Below are positions 56,001 to 64,000 of a stretch of DNA of 64,000 bases, one piece after another. A program made the translations under genes and the position numbers. Position 1 is the first letter of the stretch. Each line of letters begins with the position of its first letter. The stretch comes from Oscillatoriales cyanobacterium (GTDB lineage Bacteria > Cyanobacteriota > Cyanobacteriia > Cyanobacteriales > Laspinemataceae). The stretch covers positions 1-64,000 of the forward strand of contig JAABRM010000040.1 of assembly GCA_011390955.1 (NCBI GenBank). Direction: 5' to 3'. The notes below the pieces were generated by a model that made no database searches, had not been told where the DNA came from, and saw only the letters and a list, made by a program, of their open reading frames with translations.

Positions 56001-58629
56001 CCAATATGGCAATCTGCCCGAATCTGCTTATGCTTACGCGGCTTATAGCATCATGGTCGCGGCAGTTTTTGAAGACGATCGCTCTAGCGAAGAGTTTGGG
56101 GAACTCGCTTTCAGTTTGAGCAAAAAGTTTAATCATCCCGTTTCCCAATGCTTAACCTACAATTTATATGCGAATAACATCAGCATTTGGTTTAAGCCGA
56201 TCAGTTTTGCCAATTCTATTAATAGTCACGGCTATGAAATCGCCCGTAAAGCAGGAGATTTGGGATTAGCTAGAGATTTACTGATGAATCAATGTGTGAA
56301 CTATTTCTATCAAGGGAAATTTTTAGCTCACTTGATGGCTGATGTAAGTCACTGTAAGGAATTGAATCCCAGTCGTTATAACCGTTGGACAACGGAAGCT
56401 ATTTTAGCCAGTGAAATCGCGATCGCCAATTTAACTGGCCAAACCGCTGATAAATTCACCTTTGCCACTAAATATTATAGTGAATCTGCCTACTTAAATT
56501 CTGATAATCACCAACAAGACTTAGCGGGCATTTGTTTATACAAAATATACAAAATGCAAATTTTATATTTGTATGAAGAGTATGCCCAGGCAATGGCTTT
56601 AGCCCAAGATATAGAAAATATTATTCATTATATTCGGGGAAGTTTAGCCAACTTTGAATATATTTTCTTTTATTGCTTAATTCTGACAGCATCGTATAAA
56701 CAGGTTGCCGACTCGCAACAGGTTAACTTTTTAACGCAGTTAACCAGTTATCAAAGAAAGCTGAAAAAATGGGTGAATAACTGTCCCGATAATTTTCGAG
56801 CCAAACTCTTATTGGTGAAAGCGGAAATTGCTCGCATCAATGGCAATATCGTTGATGCCATGAATCTCTATGATTATACAATTCAATTAGTTCAAGGCCA
56901 TGAATATATCCAAATTAGAGCATTGGCAGATGAACTAGCCGCTAAGTTTTGGCTAGAACAAAAAAAAGAAGCCTTTGCCACACTTTATCTAGCCAAAGCT
57001 CGCGCTTGTTACCAAATTTGGGGGGCGAAACGGAAAGTTGAGGACTTAGAGTTAAAATATGCCTCATTATTGCCGATGAACCCGGAAGAAAAAGCCAAGG
57101 TGATCGATCAAATTAAACCCTCTAGTACCCTATCTAGTCCTTTAATTAGTACCCTGTCGCGCACCACCACTTATATGTCATCTAATAGCGAGGTGGCGAT
57201 TCTGGATCTGGCTACGGTGATGAAAGCGTCCCAAGCGATTTCCCAGGAAATTGTTTTAGATAAGTTACTAGAAAAGTTAATGAAAATTTTGATGGAAAAT
57301 GCCGGGGCACAAAAAGGCTTTTTGATTTTGACCAATCAGGGCAAATTGCTGATTGAAGCCGAAGGATCGATGGTGACAGATCCGGTGCAAGAGTCCAGTC
57401 TTCCTGAACTGGTGATTCAGGTGTTGCAGTCAATTTCTATCGAAGAAAGTGAGACAGAAAACCCCAGCTTACCGAGGGCAATTGTTAACTATGTGGCGCG
57501 GACAAAAGAAAATGTCGTCCTCCATGACGCCACTCAAATCGGCAAAGAATTTTCATCGGGAGAAAATGACTCATCTAAGGCGGATCTGTACCGACAATTT
57601 GCTAACGATCCCTATTTGCAAAAAAATCAAACCAAGTCAATTCTCTGTGCTCCTTTGATGAGTAAAGGGGAACTGTATGGTATTATCTATATGGAAAATA
57701 ATTTGACTCCAGGGGCTTTTACTCCCGATCGCCTGGAAATGTTAAATTTGCTTTCCAGTCAAGCGGCGATTTCTATTGAAAATTCTCGCTACTATACCGA
57801 GATGGCGGCATTAAATAAAGCTTATGAACGCTTTGTCCCCCGTCAGTTTCTCCATTTCTTAAAGAAGAAAAGTATCGTAGATGTTCAGTTAGGGGATAAT
57901 GTCCAACAGGAGATGTCCGTGTTATTTTCTGATATTCGGGCTTTTACCACCCTTTCGGAAAGTTTAACCCCCGCCGAAAATTTTAAGTTTATTAACTCTT
58001 ATTTAAGCAGCATGGAACCCGCGATCGTGGAAAATAACGGGTTTATTGATAAATATATTGGCGATGCAATTATGGCCCTGTTCCCTGGTGGAGCCGATGA
58101 TTCCGTGGAAGCGGCTATTTCTATGCTCAGACGCCTTTCGGAATATAATCAAGGGCGGGAAAGGGCTGGTTATGTCCCCATTGAAATTGGCATCGGCATC
58201 AATACTGGGGATTTGATGTTGGGCACTGTGGGGGGCAATTCCCGCATGGATAGTACAGTGATTAGTGATGCGGTTAATTTGGCTTCTCGTTTAGAAGGTT
58301 TGACCAAAATCTATGGGGTGTCTTTGTTAATTTCCCACCAGACTTTTTTACGGTTGTCTAATGCCACGAATTATAATATTCGGATTATTGAGCGGTTAAA
58401 AGTTAAAGGCAAATCCCATGAAGTAGCTGTGTTTGAGGTGTTTGATGGGGATGAGCCCGAATTGCGCGAACAAAAGTTGATGACATCCAGTTTATTTGAA
58501 GAGGCATTGATGCTGTATTATCGTAAGGCTTATCAGGAAGCGGAAAAGTTATTTCAAGATTGTTTACGCCAATGTCCGAAAGATCGGGCGATTCGGGTTT
58601 ATCTGGAACGTTGTCAATCTAATTTGTAG
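53080..58629 (+). CDS. Ser/Thr kinase - AAA ATPase - GAF - adenylate cyclase multidomain protein
   Basis: An 1849-residue protein (TTG start; ATG at 53101 is an alternative). A kinase domain at about 12-285 has Lys43, HKDINPSN (Asp135) and DFGIS. A predicted ATPase (about 310-620) has Walker A GETGIGKS (338-345) and Walker B IVIFLDEIHW. A helical TPR-like region follows to about 1370, then a GAF domain (about 1395-1560). The cyclase domain at the end has metal ligands Asp1618 and Asp1662 and the adenine-selecting Lys1658 (DKYIGDA) and Thr1726 (DSTVISDAVN), so it should make cAMP. The layout is that of HstK-type kinases with a cyclase in place of the histidine kinase. Last residues hold a short TPR-like tail. 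Confidence 0.93.
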   Translation: MNHQNPLMQNLPGYQILEQIHDSHKSRVYKGLRVKDNQPVILKLLKQDYPTPKDLSRYQQEYEILHSLNIESVVQAYALESYQNTLAIVLEDFGGISLSDYLQTQHFTVEKFLPLGIKISEAIGQIHAAQIIHKDINPSNIVWNPDTNEIKIIDFGISSRIVISTNGSKPTTTLEGTMIYMSPEQTGRMNRTVDYRTDFYSLGMTFYEMLTGKLPFPVTDLTDHIELVHCHIAKEPVAPNKINPDIPKALSDIILKLLAKTAEARYQSAWGLREDLARCFRELERHGAIAEFPLGTQDISEQFHLPETIYGRELEIHTLLAAFERVIQGEKSLVILSGETGIGKSSLVQEVYQPMLQSQGYLLSGKFAPDRGDPYTAIAQAFSGLIRQLLTESEAQLNHWRTKLREVLGEQLPITIAIVPELKLMLNQSSDVSAVEPENPTESNEFEPENPQNLSDDRIDRAFLSFLRVFCHPDHPIVIFLDEIHWANPAILKLLELIMVDPAIDRLLLILAYRQYETVETSEMPIPGFTRYLEILQQAEIKVEQIRLSPLTYEQITNLIAQTLQQHDEAVKSLAGIIFWKTAGIPCLVRQFLTTLYEEKLLTFEFNRPEGESLQKPRWTWDIEQVKNVEIPSDLSELPVEQLRKLPAATQQVLHLAACLGNHFDLQTLSVIYEQSIRETFESLWPAIQEGFVLPQSEMETIEVEANEPFLLFENFKFSVHRIQQSAFEMISDPQVQKQLNLKIGNFFKSQNPLNSNMQLFKTVDNLNKAQDLIVDESARIELAELNLNAAQYTQEQQNYDLAKEYLTNARNLLNPDTCWETHYDLAIALYKMLADIELATDQFDRAEDYLYLLISKLNSPLEKSEIAYQIVEHYLQVYKNKQAILLGRKALKWLGVEIPNSEADIAQKIQKEVQRLNKYLSNCSIQNLLDQEPPMNLAKHQLIKLLTSLSLAAKEISQNLCDLLIVKAVNLSVQYGNLPESAYAYAAYSIMVAAVFEDDRSSEEFGELAFSLSKKFNHPVSQCLTYNLYANNISIWFKPISFANSINSHGYEIARKAGDLGLARDLLMNQCVNYFYQGKFLAHLMADVSHCKELNPSRYNRWTTEAILASEIAIANLTGQTADKFTFATKYYSESAYLNSDNHQQDLAGICLYKIYKMQILYLYEEYAQAMALAQDIENIIHYIRGSLANFEYIFFYCLILTASYKQVADSQQVNFLTQLTSYQRKLKKWVNNCPDNFRAKLLLVKAEIARINGNIVDAMNLYDYTIQLVQGHEYIQIRALADELAAKFWLEQKKEAFATLYLAKARACYQIWGAKRKVEDLELKYASLLPMNPEEKAKVIDQIKPSSTLSSPLISTLSRTTTYMSSNSEVAILDLATVMKASQAISQEIVLDKLLEKLMKILMENAGAQKGFLILTNQGKLLIEAEGSMVTDPVQESSLPELVIQVLQSISIEESETENPSLPRAIVNYVARTKENVVLHDATQIGKEFSSGENDSSKADLYRQFANDPYLQKNQTKSILCAPLMSKGELYGIIYMENNLTPGAFTPDRLEMLNLLSSQAAISIENSRYYTEMAALNKAYERFVPRQFLHFLKKKSIVDVQLGDNVQQEMSVLFSDIRAFTTLSESLTPAENFKFINSYLSSMEPAIVENNGFIDKYIGDAIMALFPGGADDSVEAAISMLRRLSEYNQGRERAGYVPIEIGIGINTGDLMLGTVGGNSRMDSTVISDAVNLASRLEGLTKIYGVSLLISHQTFLRLSNATNYNIRIIERLKVKGKSHEVAVFEVFDGDEPELREQKLMTSSLFEEALMLYYRKAYQEAEKLFQDCLRQCPKDRAIRVYLERCQSNL

Positions 58630-58696
58630 CGGGTTTTGGCGTTATAAGTAGACGAGCAGAAATAAATGCACCGCACACCCCATGAGAAGAAAAACT

Positions 58697-58722
58697 GTCA
58701 TTCCCGCGAATGCGGGAATCCA
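58697..58722. repeat. ATTCCCGCGAATGCGGGAAT hairpin
   Basis: A copy of the dispersed palindrome also seen near 28317, 44070 and 61571, in the gap between the cyclase gene and proB. Confidence 0.8.
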
Positions 58723-58810
58723 CAGCTTATCGGCGGGGAACGAAAAGTGCAATTAATTATGTTCACCTACTTAGCTTTTTCAAGATTTGCAAGGTAAGGA
58801 GTTTAAGGGC

Positions 58811-59926
58811 TTGAACGGATTGCATCAAACGATTGTAGTGAAAATTGGCACCTCTAGTCTGACTACGGATAGCGGCCACCTGGCGATCGCTACTATTGCC
58901 AGTTTGGTCGATACTTTAAGCGGTTTACGTGGGCAGGGACACCGGGTGATTTTAGTCTCTTCTGGGGCCGTGGGCATTGGTTGTGCCCGCTTAGGTCTGC
59001 GGGAAAGGCCGAAAACCATTGTCGGCAAACAGGCGATCGCTGCGGTGGGACAAGGGCGACTGATGCGCGTTTATGATGATTTGTTCACATTGCAACAACA
59101 GGCGATCGCGCAAATTCTCCTCACCCGCAACGACCTGGTACAACGGCGCCGCTATCTCAACGCTTCCAATACCCTCAAAGAACTGCTGCGTCTCGAAGTC
59201 ATTCCCGTGGTCAACGAAAACGACACCGTAGCCGTTGAAGAACTCAAATTTGGCGACAATGACACCCTTTCCGCAATGGTTGCCAGTTTAGCCGAAGCCG
59301 ATTGGCTATTTTTGTTAACGGATGTAGACAAACTCTACTCCGCAGACCCGCGCAGCAACCCCAACGCCCAACCGATCGCCCTGGTACAAAGTCTCGACGA
59401 ACTCGAAGAATTACAAGTGGAAACTGGGGGGGCGGGAAGTAATTGGGGCACTGGCGGCATGGCCACGAAAATTCAAGCAGCCCGCATTGCCACCAGTGCT
59501 GGAGTCCGCACGGTGATTATGTCCTCGGCGGTTCCCGGCAATATCGCCAAAGTCTTAGCCGGAGAAAGTATTGGCACTCAATTTGCCCCCCAACTGCATA
59601 CAAATAATGCTCGCAAACGCTGGATTGCTTATGGATTAATTCCCAATGGCAAATTGTATTTAGATTCCGGGGCAATTAAAGCAATTTGCGATCGGGGTAA
59701 ATCTTTGTTGGCCGCTGGAATTACTCAAATTGAAGGAGATTTTCAACCATCCGATGCTGTGGTACTATGTGACGCAGAAGGAAAAGAAGTCGCCAGAGGA
59801 CTGGTTAACTATAATAGTGTTGAACTCCAAAAAATTCGGGGCTGTAAATCAGAAGCAATTCCGGAGATTTTAGGGTATGTGGGTGCAGAAACCATCATTC
59901 ACCGCGATAACTTAGTCTTGATTTAA
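58811..59926 (+). CDS. proB: Glutamate 5-kinase
   Basis: About 371 residues from the TTG at 58811, which has an AAGGAG site 9 bases upstream; a TTG at 58787 would be less well placed. It makes glutamyl 5-phosphate, the first step of proline synthesis. The amino-acid-kinase core shows [43 protein letters not shown] and [11 protein letters not shown]; the C-terminal 90 residues are a PUA domain. Length equals E. coli ProB (367). proA is not in the window. Confidence 0.96.
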   Translation: MNGLHQTIVVKIGTSSLTTDSGHLAIATIASLVDTLSGLRGQGHRVILVSSGAVGIGCARLGLRERPKTIVGKQAIAAVGQGRLMRVYDDLFTLQQQAIAQILLTRNDLVQRRRYLNASNTLKELLRLEVIPVVNENDTVAVEELKFGDNDTLSAMVASLAEADWLFLLTDVDKLYSADPRSNPNAQPIALVQSLDELEELQVETGGAGSNWGTGGMATKIQAARIATSAGVRTVIMSSAVPGNIAKVLAGESIGTQFAPQLHTNNARKRWIAYGLIPNGKLYLDSGAIKAICDRGKSLLAAGITQIEGDFQPSDAVVLCDAEGKEVARGLVNYNSVELQKIRGCKSEAIPEILGYVGAETIIHRDNLVLI

Positions 59927-60050
59927 CTTTCCCTCCAATCGACCAATCACGGGTAATTCTTCCTCGTGGCAATCAGGATCCGCTGGGGTCGGCGGTGATT
60001 AGCTAAAATGGCGCTATTTTTTGGCGAAAAATAGCCCCCCTTTTAGGGAT

Positions 60051-61289
60051 ATGTCCCCTAAAAAATTTATTAGATTGCCGAAAAAGAAATCACTTATGAA
60101 CCGCCAAAATTCGCCGAACCAACCGCCGTCAAGTCAAGCATCAGATGCGGCGGAATCCAAAGGAAAAGTTCTGATTGTTGACGATATCCCCATCACATTA
60201 AGAATGTTATCAAATATGTTAAAAAAACGAGGATATCAAGCGATTAATGCGGTGAGTGGGGAAGTTGCTTTAAATCAAGTCAACCTAGAATTGCCCGATG
60301 TAATTTTGCTGGATATTATGATGCCAGATATGTCCGGCTATGAAGTCTGTCAGCAACTCAAATCTAATCCCAAAACGGCGGATATTCCCATCATTTTCTT
60401 GACTGCGGTGACGGATTTACCAGAAAAAATTCAGGCATTTCAGATGGGAGGAGATGATTATGTCACCAAGCCTTTTTATATTGAAGAGGTGATTTTACGG
60501 ATCGAACATCAACTCACCCTGAAGCGGCAACAAAAACAACTAAATTATCTGAATCAACAATTGCGCCAATCTAATGAGGAATTAGCCCAGTTTGCTTATG
60601 TTGTTTCTCACGAATTGCAATCGCCTTTACAAACAATGATTGGCATGATTGGATTAATTTCAGCTAAATCTCAACGGTTCGATCGTAAAACTCAAAAATA
60701 TCTCAACTATATTGCCAAAGCCAGCGATCGCATGCATCATTTGATTTCAGATTTGCTGACTTATTCCCGAATTGAACATATCGATCCAGAATTAGAACTG
60801 GTTGACTGTCAAGAGATCCTAGCCCAAGTTTTACATAATTTACCAGGGGCGATCGCCGAAACTGGTGCAGTAATTTCTCTGGGCGATCCATCCCTGAATC
60901 CTCAAAGTCAGTCCACTATTTTGCCCAAGGTTATGGGCAATGCCGTGCAACTGGAACAAGTATTTCAAAACTTAATTGAAAATGCCATTAAATTTGCCCG
61001 TCCGAACATTCCGCCGCAAATCCAAATAACCTGCCAAGCGGATGCCAATGGTGAATTAATCTTTTCTATCCATGACAATGGTATTGGCATCGATCCAGCC
61101 AATTTTGAGCTAATTTTTCAAGTATTTCAACGAATAGAAACGGTGAAAAATTATCCCGGTACTGGGCTGGGTCTTTCTATTTGTAAAAAAATTATCGAGC
61201 GGCATGGCGGGAAAATTTGGGTAGAATCAGAATTAGGTTGTGGCAGTACCTTTTATTTTACTCTCCCGGCTGCATCAAACTCCAGTTAA
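60051..61289 (+). CDS. Receiver - histidine kinase hybrid (response-regulator-first)
   Basis: About 412 residues from the ATG at 60051; ATG at 60096 or TTG at 60021 are alternatives. The receiver comes first, with its acceptor Asp in LLDIMMPDMSG (residue 98 counted from the TTG) and YVTKPF. A coiled coil leads to the HisKA domain (VVSHELQSPLQTM, His197 counted the same way), similar to phytochrome-type kinases, then the ATPase (NLIENAIKFA, HDNGIGIDP, GTGLGLSICKKI). It lacks its own sensor, so a partner kinase probably feeds the receiver. Confidence 0.93.
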   Translation: MSPKKFIRLPKKKSLMNRQNSPNQPPSSQASDAAESKGKVLIVDDIPITLRMLSNMLKKRGYQAINAVSGEVALNQVNLELPDVILLDIMMPDMSGYEVCQQLKSNPKTADIPIIFLTAVTDLPEKIQAFQMGGDDYVTKPFYIEEVILRIEHQLTLKRQQKQLNYLNQQLRQSNEELAQFAYVVSHELQSPLQTMIGMIGLISAKSQRFDRKTQKYLNYIAKASDRMHHLISDLLTYSRIEHIDPELELVDCQEILAQVLHNLPGAIAETGAVISLGDPSLNPQSQSTILPKVMGNAVQLEQVFQNLIENAIKFARPNIPPQIQITCQADANGELIFSIHDNGIGIDPANFELIFQVFQRIETVKNYPGTGLGLSICKKIIERHGGKIWVESELGCGSTFYFTLPAASNSS

Positions 61290-61731
61290 ATATCTAAAAT
61301 TTTACTAACTCGTAGGGTGGGCATTGCCCACCAAAATTATGATTATACCAATTTCAAAAATTATTGCTATGATTTCGAGGTTGATTTGGGCGCAAGCATT
61401 GCGCCCCTACAGATAAATCACCAGATGCTTGTAGGGGCGCAATGCTTGCGCCCCAAATGATTGCATATTTAATTAGAAATGGTATTAAAAGCAATTCGTA
61501 GGGTGGGCAATGCCCAGCAAAATTATGATTATAGCGGTTATTGTCGTTCGGAAATTACAGAGTTATTCTGGATTCCCGCCTGCGCGGGAATGACAGTATT
61601 GAAAGCAATTCGTAGGGTGGGCAATGCCCACTAAAATTTCGTAGGGTGGGCATTGCCCACCAAAATTATTAGCAAAAGTTACCCCTAGAATTAATGCCAC
61701 CCTTGATACTGAAAGGAGACAGTTAAAAACC
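61290..61731. repeat. Dense cluster of dispersed palindromes
   Basis: In about 440 bases there are four GTAGGGTGGGC...GCCCAC palindromes (from about 61312, 61498, 61611 and 61639), two GGGGCGCAAGCATTGCGCCCC hairpins (about 61389 and 61434, inverted to each other) and one ATTCCCGCCTGCGCGGGAAT hairpin (about 61571). The final 25 bases hold an AAGGAG site for the downstream gene. Confidence 0.85.
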
Positions 61732-62688
61732 TTGACCAATTCTGAGTTAGAAATTTATCTAGAAGTGCCCGATGATGCTGCCAGCCCTGGCGGGAATCGC
61801 CTGGATATTTGGCTATCGGCACAGTTACCGGATATCTCCCGGAACCGCTTACAAAAAATTATTCAAGACGGCGGTGTGCGGGTCAATGGAGAGGTCTGTC
61901 AGTTAAAAAAAAGCAAACTTAAACCGGGCGATCGCCTAGCCATTACCATTCCCCCAGCGCAACCCTTGGAATTAGCGTCCGAAGAAATTCCCCTGGACAT
62001 TCTTTATGAAGACGATCACTTATTGATTATTAATAAACCAGCAGGCATGGTGGTGCATCCGGCGCCCGGTCATCACGGAGGCACCCTGGTCAATGCCTTG
62101 CTTGCCCATTGTCCCGATTCTTTAGCGGGAATTGGGGGAGTCCAACGTCCGGGGATTGTGCATCGTTTGGACAAAGAAACTACTGGCGCGATCGCGATCG
62201 CCAAAACCGACCAGGCCCATACTCACCTCCAAGGACAAATTCAAGCCAAAACTGCCCGTCGGGAATACTTGGGCGTCGTCTACGGCACCCCCCGCGAAGC
62301 AAGTGGCACCATTAACTTACCCATTGGTCGTCATCCCATCGATCGCAAAAAACAGGCGATCGTCCCCGTCGAAAAAGGTGGTCGAGTCGCCATCACCCAC
62401 TGGCAAATCCAAGAACGTCTGGGCAACTACACCCTGATCCATTTTCAACTGGAAACCGGACGCACCCATCAAATCCGGGTGCATAGCGCCCATATTGGGC
62501 ATCCCATTGTCGGGGATCAAATCTATGGCAAAGGGCGATCGGTTGGCGTCAACCTCCCCGGTCAAGCTTTACACGCGTGGCGACTCACCTTGCAACATCC
62601 CATTACCGGAGAAGCGATCGAAGTCTGTGCCCCCTTGCCAAAAACCTTCCAAACCCTGCTGCAAGTCCTCCGCAACAGACAACCATAG
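61732..62688 (+). CDS. rluD: RluD-family 23S rRNA pseudouridine synthase
   Basis: A 318-residue enzyme that should turn specific uridines in 23S rRNA into pseudouridine. An S4 RNA-binding domain (about residues 20-85) is followed by the catalytic core: NKPAGMVVHPAPGHHGGTLVNALL and HRLDKETTGA with the catalytic Asp, then ARREYLGVVYG and GRTHQIRVHSAHIGHPIVGD. The TTG start has an AAGGAG site 13 bases upstream. Its TAG stop is formed by the end of an inverted-repeat element. Confidence 0.93.
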   Translation: MTNSELEIYLEVPDDAASPGGNRLDIWLSAQLPDISRNRLQKIIQDGGVRVNGEVCQLKKSKLKPGDRLAITIPPAQPLELASEEIPLDILYEDDHLLIINKPAGMVVHPAPGHHGGTLVNALLAHCPDSLAGIGGVQRPGIVHRLDKETTGAIAIAKTDQAHTHLQGQIQAKTARREYLGVVYGTPREASGTINLPIGRHPIDRKKQAIVPVEKGGRVAITHWQIQERLGNYTLIHFQLETGRTHQIRVHSAHIGHPIVGDQIYGKGRSVGVNLPGQALHAWRLTLQHPITGEAIEVCAPLPKTFQTLLQVLRNRQP

Positions 62689-62777
62689 GACTTACGCATA
62701 AACGCTATTCGTAGGGTGTGAAAGCGCGAAGCGTAACGCACCAAGACACTAGATATAGAGTCGTTGCGTAAGTCCTA
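62686..62777. mobile_element. 92-bp MITE-like element with TAGGACTTACGCA ends
   Basis: TAGGACTTACGCA (62686-62698) and TGCGTAAGTCCTA (62765-62777) are perfect 13-bp inverted repeats. The first three bases are the stop codon of the pseudouridine synthase gene. A GTTGGGTTA-GCGACAGCG-TAACCCAAC hairpin lies just outside at 62821-62847. The remaining gap to 63027 is featureless. Confidence 0.75.
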
Positions 62778-63027
62778 AACCATAAAAATCAGAAACCAGA
62801 ATTGTCTAATTATTTTGTAGGTTGGGTTAGCGACAGCGTAACCCAACACCCCCAAGCAACCCGTGTCAATCCCTTCGATCGACTCAGGACATAGGTATTT
62901 CATGCTATTCAGCAGAAAAACCCGACAAACATAAAAATCAGGAACCAGGGATCAAAAATTGAGAGATTCCTCCCAATTCCTCAGCCCTCGTTCCCGATCG
63001 ATCCGTAATTATTAGCGTAAAAATCGC

Positions 63028-63783
63028 TTACTTACGAGGCACCAACGCCAAGTAATTCATATTGCTGGTGGACACTCTTGGGGTAGTGACTTCCCGTGGA
63101 GCCACTTCGCGAGCCATACCGAGATACAAGGAAGGATTTCCAGCTTTCGGCTGCTGTTCTTGGGGGATAAACCGACGCACCACGTTTTGCCAAACGAGTT
63201 GGGGGAAACCCAGTTGTGCCCGATGGTATTCGCCATAGCGAGGAGTATCGAGGTTAAAGGGAGTTTCACCAGCCGCACGTTGTGGCAAAATCCGCCGCCG
63301 TTGGTAAGGCACCGTATCAAAGCCAAAGCTATTCAGGTATTCATCGCTACCCAGCAAAGCATCCACAAATCCTTGAATGCCTTTTTGGGCAACCACGATC
63401 GACCACGCGATTTTCTCGCGCTCATTGTAAACATCGCGACCCAAAACCCGCTGCACGCAGATTTGGACAAAGCGATAGTTGCTATTGGTTTCATAGTTCA
63501 GCCGACGGAAAGAATCCGACAACAGCAGACCGCGAATGAAATCACGCACTGTAATCTGACAATTTCTTAGCTGAGATTCCAGGAATTTTTGACGAGTAGT
63601 CGATAAAATTTGGTGTTCGCTGAAAATTTGGCGATAAGCTGCCCAAATCAACTCATCCATTTCAGTAGAACTGGGAGTATTTTCAGTGGTATAGATCGTG
63701 GGTTGCTCTTCACTGGCAACCTCATATCCCACAACCCGCTGATTTTGGGATGTGTAGGAATACTCTAGCAAAGGAAGTGACAC
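63028..63783 (-). CDS. cpcG: Phycobilisome rod-core linker polypeptide
   Basis: A 251-residue linker that joins phycocyanin rods to the allophycocyanin core. The PBS-linker domain (about residues 15-190) shows [68 protein letters not shown] and [17 protein letters not shown]. The C-terminal 60 residues ([11 protein letters not shown]...) are the core-binding tail. There is no hydrophobic end segment, so it is of the CpcG1 rather than the membrane-associated CpcL type. Its promoter should lie in 63784-64000, where nothing specific is recognised. Confidence 0.95.
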   Translation of the reverse strand: MSLPLLEYSYTSQNQRVVGYEVASEEQPTIYTTENTPSSTEMDELIWAAYRQIFSEHQILSTTRQKFLESQLRNCQITVRDFIRGLLLSDSFRRLNYETNSNYRFVQICVQRVLGRDVYNEREKIAWSIVVAQKGIQGFVDALLGSDEYLNSFGFDTVPYQRRRILPQRAAGETPFNLDTPRYGEYHRAQLGFPQLVWQNVVRRFIPQEQQPKAGNPSLYLGMAREVAPREVTTPRVSTSNMNYLALVPRK

Positions 63784-64000
63784 GTCAGACTCTCCATTAT
63801 ATCAAGTATGTTATCTGTATATTATCCGTTATTGGCGATCGCCTACAGTCCTCGTCCAGAAATTCAAGAAGTGACTAAGCTTAAGTTGCCAACCCAGTAA
63901 TCTTACTTTCTCAGTAATCTGCTTGATAACTCTCACAAATGTCTTCTTGATTTTTGCCGAAGATGAGGGTCTACCTGGATAAATAAACAACCGTCATCAA

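Noticed and set aside
1-64000. CRISPR arrays
   Set aside because: All tandem repeats lack unique spacers of even length; no cas genes are present.

Overview
The window reads as chromosome of a filamentous, motile, phycobilisome-bearing cyanobacterium, probably of the Oscillatoriales (Planktothrix, Microcoleus or Arthrospira type). Support comes from the very frequent HIP1 octamer (GCGATCGC), a CpcG rod-core linker gene at the right end, cyanobacterial families (DUF1822-CHAT pairs, DUF928, DUF1460, a Mo-nitrogenase C-terminal-like protein, FHA-type secreted exoprotein, multidomain kinase-cyclases), and large amounts of heptamer-type tandem repeats and small palindromic repeats between genes. 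The assignment to an order is inference.

Layout. 1-0.54 kb: duplicated palindromic repeat block. 0.54-14.8 kb: a one-direction chemosensory array with one degenerate receptor-like protein, five methyl-accepting chemotaxis proteins that all lack a recognisable HAMP domain, and a CheA hybrid with two HPt domains and a receiver. Tandem repeats separate most of the receptor genes. 14.8-20.7 kb: a membrane glycosyltransferase, a secreted two-partner-type exoprotein (minus strand) and a DUF1460 envelope hydrolase. 20.8-25.9 kb: a small zinc-finger-like membrane protein, a GRDP-like protein, then a compact DUF1822 / membrane CHAT protease / GNAT operon. 25.9-28.1 kb: a small accessory patch with an XRE-like regulator, a strong divergent promoter with a long hairpin, a tiny ORF, a 300-bp element bounded by perfect 14-bp inverted repeats, two unrecognised ORFs, and a tRNA-Gly gene. 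28.4-35.6 kb: M50 protease, UspA, HDAC-like hydrolase, Tat-exported dienelactone hydrolase, MNT gene with a truncated HEPN partner, RecQ and GDPD. 36.1-41.5 kb: J-domain/pentapeptide protein, a carrier-HEAT-cNMP fusion and a Mo-nitro_C-like protein. 42.8-52.9 kb: N-carbamoylputrescine amidase, DUF928, a CHASE2 cyclase predicted to make cGMP, an MBL hydrolase, a GAF histidine kinase and a UbiB kinase. 53-64 kb: an 1849-residue kinase-ATPase-GAF-adenylate cyclase, ProB, a REC-histidine kinase, an RluD-type pseudouridine synthase and CpcG.

How it fits together. The left third is dedicated to chemo- or phototaxis signalling. The right half is rich in cyclic-nucleotide components: one cyclase with guanylyl-cyclase residues, one with adenylyl-cyclase residues, a cNMP-binding transporter-like protein and a neighbouring MBL hydrolase. 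The best candidates for something under-described are the DUF1822-CHAT-GNAT operon, the accessory patch next to tRNA-Gly, and the HAMP-less receptor array. All functions are from reading the sequence; no searches were run.
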